A DNA stretch of 64,000 nucleotides, taken from NCBI RefSeq assembly GCF_030936135.1, contig NC_082595.1:113104334-113168333 (forward strand), given 5' to 3'. Positions 33,401 to 64,000 of this stretch are shown in pieces. Below the pieces are notes generated by a model, which did not search any database, was not told the origin of the DNA, and saw only the letters and a list, made by a program, of their open reading frames with translations. The stretch is from Gavia stellata (taxonomy: Eukaryota > Chordata > Aves > Gaviiformes > Gaviidae). Within the stretch, counting starts at the first letter, position 1. Every line of letters begins with the position of its first letter. Both the position numbers and the translations under genes were made by a program.

Positions 33401-34256
33401 ATGGGGGTGTGTGTATAGGTGTGTGCACGTGTTGTGTGTGTACATGTGTGTATAGGTGTGTGCACGTGTCGTGTGTGTGCACGTGTCGTGTGTGTACACG
33501 TGTATATAGGTGTGTGCACGTGTCGTGTGTGTACATGTGTGTATAGGTGTGTGCGCATGTGTCATGTGCGTGTATACGTGTATATGGGGGTGTGTGTATA
33601 GGTGTGTGCACGTGTGTCGTGTGTGTACACGTGTATATAGGTGTGTGCACATGTCGTGTGTGTGTACACGTGTGTATAGATGTGCACACGTGTCGTGTGT
33701 ACACGTGTATATAGGTGTGTGCACGTGTTGTGTGTACATGTGTGTATAGGTGTGTGCACGTGTCGTGTGTACATGTGTGTATAGGTGTGTGCGCACGTCT
33801 CGTGTGCATGTACACGTCTGTATAGGTGTGTGCGCACGTCTCGTGTGCATGTACACGTGTGTAGAGATGTGCACACGTGTGTGTGTGTACGCGTGTGTAT
33901 AGGTCTGTGCACGTGTCATGTGTGTACACGTGTGTATAGGTGTGTGCGCACGTGTTGTGTGCATGTACACGTGTATATAGGTGTGTGCACGTGTCGTGTG
34001 TACATAGGTGCGTGCACATGTCATGTGTATAGGTCTGTGCACGTGTCATGTGTGTACACGTGTGTATAGGTCTGTGCACGTGTCATGTGTGTACACGTGT
34101 GTATAGGTCTGTGCGCACGTGTTGTGTGCATGTACACGTGTATATAGGTGTGTGCACGTGTCGTGTGTACATAGGTGTGTGCACATGTCGTGTGTGTACA
34201 CGTGTGTATAGGTCCGTGCACGTGTCATGTGTGTACACGTGTGTGTAGGTGTGTCC
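30440..34256. repeat. TG-rich tandem array of about 3.8 kb
   Basis: Nearly pure alternating purine-pyrimidine sequence made of GTGTGT, GTACAC, GTGCAC and TATATA words. The first part (to about 32060) has loosely repeated units with GTGCTTATGTACACA and ATATATGGATGTGCACA. The second part is built from units of about 35-40 bp such as TATAGGTGTGTGCACGTGTC. Within it a stretch of about 200 bp around 32800 recurs almost unchanged 594 bp later (around 33400), and a shorter part recurs again 183 bp further on, so there is higher-order duplication. It could adopt Z-DNA. Overlapping Cys/Val-rich and His/Thr-rich open frames are repeat artefacts. Confidence 0.97.
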
Positions 34257-34379
34257 GTGCGTGGATGCGCGCGCACGCAGGCCTCGTGCTACACCCGTGT
34301 CCGCGCGTGCGCGTGCCCGTGCCCTTACGTCCCGTGGGCACGTGCGCGGACAGGTACCCGCGCGGGCGGCCCGTGCCTG

Positions 34380-34590
34380 GGGGGCGTGGCCAGCAGGGGG
34401 CGGGGCACTGGCGTGGCCGCGGCCCGTTGCCGGGGCGCTGTCCAACGGGCGGGTGCGTTGCTAGGGAGCGGCGGGCCAATGGGCGCGCGCGTTGCTGTTG
34501 CCCGGCGGCGCGGCGGGCCGGGCCGGGCCGTGCGGCGGAGCGGAGCGGAGCGGGGCGGTGAGATGAGCGGGCCGCGGCGGCCCGGCAGCC
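34380..34590 (+). promoter_or_regulatory. AGBL5: CpG-island promoter of AGBL5 with CTCF-like site
   Basis: Immediately after the TG array the sequence becomes CpG-rich. GGCCAGCAGGGGGCGGGGC (core 34390-34401) is a good CTCF motif. A CCAAT box lies at 34476-34480. GTTGCCGGGG, GTTGCTAGGGAG and GTTGCTGTTGCC at about 34427-34505 resemble RFX half-sites, which would suit a cilium-linked tubulin-modifying enzyme, but no full palindromic X-box is seen. No TATA box. Confidence 0.65.
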
Positions 34591-57056
<22,466 letters not shown>

Positions 57057-57448
57057 GGCTGCCCAACGTGGCTCACCACGGCTCACCGCACCGCCTGCTC
57101 CCCGGCGATGGCGGGCTCCCACCCCGGGACAGCCCCACTCCTCCCCGCGGGACCGGTGGAGGGACCCGGCGCGGGCGGGAGGTATTTTTACGCCACACGG
57201 TTTCGTCTTGTATTACTGTGTTTCTGTTAAAGTAAGTTTGGAAGGAACGCGGCCTCCCGCCTCACCGCGGCACCGCGGCGGGCACTGCCACGCTGCAGGC
57301 GGTCGGCTGAGGGGCCGCGCTTGGCCGGGCCCTGCTCGCCCACGGCCACCATGGCGCGGTGCAGCTCAGCCCTGCGGGAGGGAGAGGGGTGAGCGGTGCC
57401 GGCGCGGTGCCGGTGTGGTGCCGGCGCGGTGCCTCACGGTGGGTCGCC
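57057..57448. other. Tail-to-tail spacer of AGBL5 and OST4
   Basis: About 390 bp between the AGBL5 long-form stop and the OST4 stop. No AATAAA or ATTAAA is seen on either strand. On the minus strand an AATACA variant at 57209-57214 in a small AT-rich patch is the best candidate for the OST4 signal. The two 3' UTRs must be short or overlap. Confidence 0.55.
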
Positions 57449-58260
<812 letters not shown>

Positions 58261-58579
58261 CGGCCCGGCCCCCCCCGGGGCCCTGGGCAGGGGCCGGAGG
58301 TGGGCGAGGGGCGGGGCTGCCGGCGGGGGGGCCCTGACCCCCCCCGCCCCGCCCGGCCCCACCCGCGGCCCCACCCCGGGGCGGGAGGGCCGCCCCCCCC
58401 CCGGCCGCGGTCTCCGTGTCCCTCTCCATACAAGGCCGGGCGCGGGGCCGGGGGCGGGGCCTCGTCCGGGGGCGGGGCCGGGGGCGGGGCCGGGGCGCCC
58501 CAGCGCGGCCGGGGCTAATTATAGCTGGTGGGAAGGGGCCGCGCCGGGGGGTGCGGGGCCGCGGGGCCCCGCTGGGATC

Positions 58580-59418
58580 CACTGCGGCGTGCTGGGCCCT
58601 GCTGGGCCATACTGGGCTGTGCTGGGCCATACTGGGGCAAGCTGGGCCATGCTGGGCCATACTGGGATCTACTGGGGCGTGCTGGGCCATACTGGGCTGG
58701 GCCGGGCCGGGCCATACTGGGCTGTGCTGGGCCATACTGGGGCAAGCTGGGCCATACTGGGCCGTGCTAGGCTGTGCTGGGCCATACTGGGCTCAGCTGG
58801 GTCCTGCTGGGATCTACTGGGGCAAGCTGGGCCGTGCTGGGCCATGCTGGGATCTACTGGGGCAAGCTATGCCATACTGGGCCATGCTGGGATCTACTGG
58901 GGCAAGCTAGGCCATACTGGGCCATGCTGGGATCTACTGGGGCAAGCTGGGCCGTGCTGGGCCGTGCTAGGCTGTGCTGGGCCATACTGGGCTCGGCTGG
59001 GCCCTGCTGGGATCTACTGGGGCAAGCTAGGCCATACTGGGCCCTGCTGGGATCTACTGGGGCAAGCTGGGCCATACTGGGCTGTGCTGGGCCATACTGG
59101 GCTGTGCTGGGATCTACGGGGGCAAGCTGGGCTGTGCTGGGCCATGCTGGGATCTACTGGGCGCAGCTGGGCCATGCTGGGCCATACTGGGCTGTGCTGG
59201 GCCATGCTGGGATCTACTGGGCGCAGCTGGGCCATGCTGGGCCATTCTGGGATCTGCTGGGGCAAGCTGGGCCATGCTGGGCTCTGCTGGGATCTACTGG
59301 GCCATACTGGGCCATGCTGGGCCATGCTGGGATCTACTGGGGCAAGCTGGGCCCTGCTGGGCCATGCTGGGCCATTCTGGGATCTGCTGGGCCATACTGG
59401 GCCATGCTGGGCTTGGTA
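58580..59418. repeat. 10-bp minisatellite, about 84 units
   Basis: Tandem decamers of the type GCTGGGCCAT, ACTGGGCTGT, ACTGGGATCT and ACTGGGGCAA, kept strictly in 10-bp register for almost 840 bp. Longer 20-60 bp arrangements recur, for example GGGATCTACTGGGGCAAGCT many times. All three plus-strand frames are open because 10 bp is not a multiple of three, so each frame reads the same Trp/Gly/Leu-rich 10-residue repeat. It lies between the OST4 promoter and EMILIN1. Confidence 0.97.
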
Positions 59419-61163
59419 CAGGACAGGCCACAGCCCGGGGGCCCCACAGCCGGTCCTCCCTGGGGGTCCTGCCCCCCCCAAGTCCCGGTGCCCTGTGCCC
59501 CCCGGCCGTGCTGGGGATGGAGCTGGGCCCCTCGGGGACAGGGCCCCAGTCGCGCCGTCCCCTCCCTGGCTCAGCCACGGGGCCCCGGCACTGGCTGGTG
59601 TCCCCCGGGACACGGCAGAGCCGGCGCCCCCGGCCCTGTTCCCAGCCCCTGGCACGGGCCCAGGCCTGCCCCGGCCTGAGCAGCGCCCGCCCCACGGCGC
59701 CCCACAGCCCCTGAGAGCACAGAGGGGGGTGACACCGTTCCCCGGGGCCAGCCATGGCTGGGTGCCCACCCGAGCACCCCCCGCGGCCCCATCCCCGGGC
59801 CCTCCCCTCCCCCGCCCAGCTGCCAGCAGCTGTTTGCGTTTAACCCACATTCGATGAGCCTCAGATAGCGGTTCGGCGCTTCCCGCGCCGCTGCGCCAGG
59901 CTGTGACGTCATCCCGGGGCTGGGGCCAAGGTGTGATGTCACCAGCAGGCTGCTACATCACTGCGTGGTCTGGGGAAGCCATAGTGTCACTGCGGGCCCG
60001 GGGCCAGGGCGGCCGCGAGCCCACCGTGGGGCCAGGGTGGCCGCGGTGTCACCTCCTGCCGTGTCCCCACTCCCGCGACCCCGCCGCCCCCGTGACCCCA
60101 CTGTCCCCGGCACGGTGCCGGCGGCGTCAGGGTGTGGCTGGGGGGGGTGGGGCTGGACCAGCACCCATCACGAGGCACCGGCGCTGCCGTAGTGACATGG
60201 CACCCCGGCACAGGGACGTGGCGCCACGGGCACACAGGGATGTGGCGGGGCCAGATGCCGTGTGCCGGGCACGTGGCTGCCGTGTGCCGGGCTGCAGGAA
60301 GCCCGGGCGGCGCCGGCAGCGCCAGGCCAGGCTGCGGGCAGGGACCTGCCCCGTCCTCCCTGGCTGCGCCCAGTGCCGGGGGCTGCTCCGCCGGCCACAC
60401 CACGGCCCGGGGGACCGCAGCAGCCCCGGCCCGGCACAGGGAGCCCCGACCTGTGGAACGGCGAGCGCAGCCCCTGGCCGTGCGGGCGGACAGGACCCCA
60501 CACAGGCCAGCGTCGCTGTGCGGGGACCACGGGCCGGCGAGGAGCGGGGTGCCGCAGGAGGCCGTGGCCATGCAAGGCGCAGGGATCCGTGCAAGGCCGT
60601 GTCCGTGCAAGGAACAAGGTGCCGCCGGAGGCCGTGGCCCGGCAAGGCGCGGCAGCCGTGTGAGGCTGTGGCGGTGCAGGGGGGGTGGGGGGACCCGTCG
60701 CGGTAGCACCGGCCGTGCTGGCTGCCTGCAGCCCTGGCCCCCTGCCCGGCCTCTCTGGCTTCCCCCGTCCCTCCTTCCCCTCCTCGCTGGCGTCCCGGCC
60801 TAACGAGAAGCAGATGTGCGGGCGGGGGCCGGCGGGGGCCGCGGTGCCCGGCGGAGGCCGGGGCGCGTCGGGGACTGCGCGGGCCGGGGAGGGGGCCGCG
60901 GTGGGCAGGAAGCGGGGGGCCCCGGGGACCCCGTCGGCGGGCAGTGCCGGGGCGGCTCTGGCGGCGAGGGGCTGGCCGAGGCGCGGCCGAGGGGAGGGCA
61001 GAGCCGCCGTGCCGAGCCCAGCCGTGCCGAGCCACGCAGAGCCAGGAGGGACGGAGCCGCGACGGGACGCGCCATGCGCTCCTGAGCTGGGCCGTGCCCG
61101 CCGAGCCGCACCGAGCCACGCCGTGCCACGCCGAGCCGTGCCGTGCCGAGCCGCCCGCCCAGC
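59419..61163 (+). other. EMILIN1: EMILIN1 upstream region and 5' UTR
   Basis: GC-rich, no other gene supported. It contains a few degenerate direct repeats (AGGCCGTGGCC..GCAAGG words at about 60540-60670; GCCGAGCC/GCCGTGCC words at about 61010-61155, right up to the start codon). The transcription start cannot be placed. Long open frames on both strands reflect base composition. Confidence 0.5.
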
Positions 61164-64000
61164 ATGGCCCCCTGGCTCTGGCCGTGCCTCCTGGCCACCC
61201 AGGCCCTGGCTGCCAACTTCCCCCCCAGGTACAGCCTCTACACCGGGGGGGCTGCCGCGCTCAGCCCCATCCAGGCCACGGCCCCGCAGGGCTCCGCCGC
61301 AGCCCACAGCGGTGCCCGGGCCGCCAGCCGGCACAGGTAGGAGCCATGACCGCTGGGCCGTGCCGGGAGGGGACCCAGGCGTCCGGGCAGCACCGGGAGC
61401 ACCGGGGGGAGCAGGGTGCAGCCTCCCGCCCCGATGCCACGGGGCCCCTGGGACCGGCTGGGCACCGGCACGTGCCGCGTCCAGCTCGGGGTGCGCGGCA
61501 AGGGACGGCAGGTCCTGTCCCCGGCGGGTGCTGCTGTGCCAGGTGCTGGGGACGGTGCTGGGTGCTGGGGGCTCCCCCGACTTAATGGGGGGCTGCCCCC
61601 ACCCCTCGCTCACCCATCCCCAGCGCAGGCGCCTGGTGGGTGCAGGCGGTGGGCGCACGTGGAGGGTGCGGGACGGGGGGGCCTGCGAGGCGCCGGGCCG
61701 GGGGCACGTGGCGGGGATGGACCCGGGGGTCCGCGGAGGCGCAGGTGGGGTGTGGGGCAGCAGGAGGGGCTCAGACGCAGACCCGACCGAGCGCGGGGGA
61801 GTGGGCGCCCGGTGATCTCCGGCTCCCCACACGGACGGGCGTGTGTGCTGGGCTCGGTGCAGGCGGGTGCCGGCAGCCATGTGTGCCGGGTGCCGCGGTG
61901 CCGAGGATCTCGGGGCTGGTCCTGCCCCAGCAGCCACAGACCCACGCTGCGCGCCCCGATGCGGGGTCTGCATTGCCGGGGACGGGGAGGGGGCGAGGGG
62001 CCCGGACCCACCCTGTCCCCGTCCCCGTCCCCGCCAGTGCCACGCCGGGGGCTGGGAGCTGGGGATGGGCAGTGTGGGGCTGCGGGGCAGATGTGGGGCA
62101 GCTTGCGCCTGCCTGTGGGTCGGGAGGTTGGGGGGGCGCAGGGTTGGGGGTGGCCCCACCGGGGGTTGGGGGTCACCCTCTCACCGCGGCCACATCAGTG
62201 CCGCAGCAGCGTAGCCGTGTGGGGTGGAGCTGCACCGCCACAGCCGCAGCCGGCGCCTGCCTCGTCCCTGCCCCTGCCCCGCTGCCAGCCCCACGGAAGC
62301 CCCATGGCAGCCCTGGCAGCCCGGGGTGGGGTGGCAGGACCTGGCTGCGGGCGTGGGGCTGCCTGGAAAGGGGGGACATGGGTCCGGCACCCCCAGCCCA
62401 GCCCCGCAGTGCCGTGGCGGGGCACAGACGTGGCTGAGCACCGACCTGCAGCTTTGGGGGCACAGTGGGGTCTCTGCACAGGTTGGGGGGCACAGTGACC
62501 CATCCCCATGGCTTGGGGGGCGCAGCAGCCCCTCCCTGTGCTCAGGGGGGCACAGGGGGCCATCCCCCATGCCCTGTCCTTTCAGGAGGGCTCCTATCCC
62601 GTCCCATCCCATCCCGAGCCATCCCATCCCATCCCTGGGATGTGGACATGCCCAGTCCTGGGTGGTGGGACCCCAGGGTAGCCCAGGGGGTCCCGGGGTC
62701 CCGCGGGTGTGGGGCTGAGGGGGCACAGGGGGGCCGGGCAGGGAAGGGAAGAAGGGAAGAAGAGAAGAGAAGGGAAGGGAAAGGAAGGGAAGGGAAGGAG
62801 GGAGGCGAGGGGGGGCCATCGGTCGGCGCAGGAATTCCCGGCGGCCCCCGGGGAGGAGCTGGAATCCAGCCGGGGCCTGAGGGGAACCAGCCGGGCTGAC
62901 GGGAACCGGCCACAGCTCCGCGGGCCCCCACCGCAGCGCAGCCCAGCTCCGGCCGCAGGGGCCCGGGGGGGCCCGGGGTCTGCTCCCTATGGGGCTGCCC
63001 GGGGGGCTGCTCTGTGTGGGGCTGGGAGTGCTGGCTACGGGGCTGGGCTGGGCTCTGGGCTCTGGGCTCAGGCCATATAAGGCTGCGCCGGGGTCCCTGC
63101 AGCATGTGGGGCTGGGCTGGGGTCCCACGCCGTGGGGCTGGGGTCCCTGCAGCGTGTGGGGCTGGGCTGGGGTCCCGCGCCGTGGGGCTGGGGTCCCTGC
63201 AGCATGTGGGGCTGGGCTTGGGTCCCACACTGTGGGGCTGGGGTCCCTGCAGCATGTGGGGCTGGGCTGGGGTCCCACGCCGTGGGGCTGGGGTCCATCC
63301 CCGACGTGGCTGAGGGGGATGCTGTCCCCCTGCGCCCGCCATCCGCTCGACCCCCACTTGCAGACTCCTGGTCGGGGGGTGCAATGGCCGTGGGGTGGCT
63401 GAGCCCCCCACAGCGGGTGGCTGCCCCGGCTGCCCCTGCCCCACCAGTGCGGAGGGGACCGGGGACACGTGGGGCAGCAATGGGGTAGGACATGGGGCTC
63501 CCATCCCCGGGACAGGCAATGCAGGCCCCACAGCATGGCATGACGGGGTGCCTGGCACCCCAAACCCTGCCTGGCCGCCCCGAACCCCACAGGCAGAGCC
63601 CCCATCCCCGCAGGGCTCCCCAGGTTCTGCCCCACGGCCAGGGGCTGCGGCCACTCCTGCGGTGCCACCAGCCCCCACCGGGGCTTGGCGAAGGGCCCCG
63701 GTGCTACGGGCTGCCGGGCAGAGCAGGGATGAAAGGGCTCTGGCGTGGGGCAGGATCCGGCCCATTAACCCCACAGCGCTGGGCTGTGACGGCTGCTACC
63801 GGTGGGGCCGGAAGGGCGAGCACGGGGACGTGCCGGGGGGGGGGCCTGGTGTGTGCCGGGGATGCCTGGGGGTGGGCGCGGGGATGCTGGGTGAGTGCCG
63901 GGAGGATACCTGGGTGCGTGCCAGGACGATGCCCGGTGTGTGCCGGGCGGGCGCCCTGACCCCTTCCCGCAGGAACTGGTGTGCCTACGTGGTGACGCGC
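61164..64000 (+). CDS. EMILIN1: EMILIN-1, first coding exon and start of exon 2 (partial)
   Basis: Elastin microfibril interfacer, a secreted extracellular-matrix glycoprotein of vessels and other elastic tissue. Exon 1 is 61164-61336 and codes for a signal peptide (MAPWLWPCLLATQALA, cleavage probably before ANFPP), then YSLYTGGAAALSP, matching vertebrate EMILIN1. Exon 2 begins at 63973 after CCCGCAG and reads NWCAYVVTR, the start of the cysteine-rich EMI domain, and runs off the window. The coiled-coil, collagen-like and gC1q parts lie beyond. The phases join (ag|g). The start is the first ATG in a GCCCAGCATGG context. Confidence 0.95.
63073..63082 (+). promoter_or_regulatory. EMILIN1: Perfect CArG box in EMILIN1 intron 1
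   Basis: CCATATAAGG fits the SRF consensus CC(A/T)6GG exactly. It is an isolated AT-rich island in GC-rich sequence, just before a 50-bp tandem array. SRF drives smooth-muscle genes, and EMILIN1 is made by smooth muscle, so a regulatory role is plausible but not shown. Confidence 0.5.
63091..63300. repeat. 50-bp minisatellite in EMILIN1 intron 1
   Basis: Units beginning GGGTCCCTGCAGCATGTGGG recur at 63091, 63141, 63191 and 63241, an exact 50-bp spacing, plus a partial fifth copy. Confidence 0.95.

Larger units (their letters stand above)
61337..63972 (+). other. EMILIN1: EMILIN1 intron 1
   Basis: 2.6 kb, GC-rich. Besides the entries listed below it has a short (CCATC)n patch at 62598-62637 and a purine-only GGGAA/GGGAAGAA tract at about 62738-62815. 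No alternative exon is supported. Confidence 0.7.

Noticed and set aside
30440-34256. Many long Cys/Val-rich and His/Thr-rich open frames on both strands
   Set aside because: They follow the tandem TG-rich units, overlap each other in several frames, have no splice or promoter context, and their repeat pattern is that of the DNA.
58589-59857. 422-codon open frame reading Trp/Gly/Leu-rich repeats
   Set aside because: It lies on the 10-bp minisatellite; all three plus-strand frames are open with the same 10-residue repeat, so openness has no coding meaning.
60168-62159. 663-codon minus-strand open frame over the EMILIN1 start region
   Set aside because: Ala/Pro/Arg/Gly composition is that of random GC-rich DNA, it opposes a recognised gene and shows no domain.
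63091-63300. CRISPR-like regular repeats
   Set aside because: Direct 50-bp tandem units without distinct spacers, in an intron of a vertebrate gene; a minisatellite.

Overview
The window looks like a GC-rich, gene-dense piece of a bird genome, probably a microchromosome. It has short introns, CpG-island promoters, CR1 LINE fragments on the minus strand, an avian-type endogenous-retrovirus solo LTR, and many minisatellites. Five protein genes occur in the order of human chromosome 2p23.3: MAPRE3 (+), TMEM214 (+), AGBL5 (+), OST4 (-) and EMILIN1 (+, start only). Exons were read by hand from splice sites, reading frame and remembered vertebrate orthologues; no search was run.

Layout. 1-9.44 kb: MAPRE3 (EB3), with a CpG-island non-coding first exon, a 5.9 kb intron and six coding exons giving 280 residues. 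9.77-14.25 kb: a cluster of U1 snRNA loci. Two lie in opposite orientation inside a large inverted repeat, and a third lies just upstream of TMEM214. The plus-strand copy is cut by a 200-N gap whose two sides repeat the same part of U1. A solo LTR sits in one arm, and the other arm preserves the empty site. 14.6-30.1 kb: TMEM214, 17 coding exons, 688 residues, with a minisatellite in its last intron. 30.4-34.26 kb: a 3.8 kb TG-rich tandem array ending about 130 bp before a CTCF-like site and the AGBL5 promoter. 34.6-57.06 kb: AGBL5 (CCP5 deglutamylase). Ten exons code for the catalytic part, followed either by an intronic stop and poly(A) signal (743 residues) or by five further exons in continuous frame (977 residues). 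Intron 7 holds CR1 fragments. 57.45-58.15 kb: OST4 (37 residues), tail to tail with AGBL5. 58.58-59.42 kb: an 840 bp array of a 10-bp unit. 61.16 kb to the end: EMILIN1 exon 1 and the first bases of exon 2, separated by an intron with a perfect CArG box beside a 50-bp tandem repeat.

The protein genes are not an operon-like system. They share housekeeping-type promoters but act separately: MAPRE3 and AGBL5 on microtubules and tubulin, TMEM214 and OST4 in the ER, EMILIN1 in the elastic extracellular matrix. The most unusual content is the U1 cluster. All three loci have an intact 5' splice-site-recognition end, Sm site, distal promoter element and 3' box. They share substitutions in loops I and II, where U1-70K and U1A bind, which suggests a variant U1 subfamily rather than random pseudogenes.
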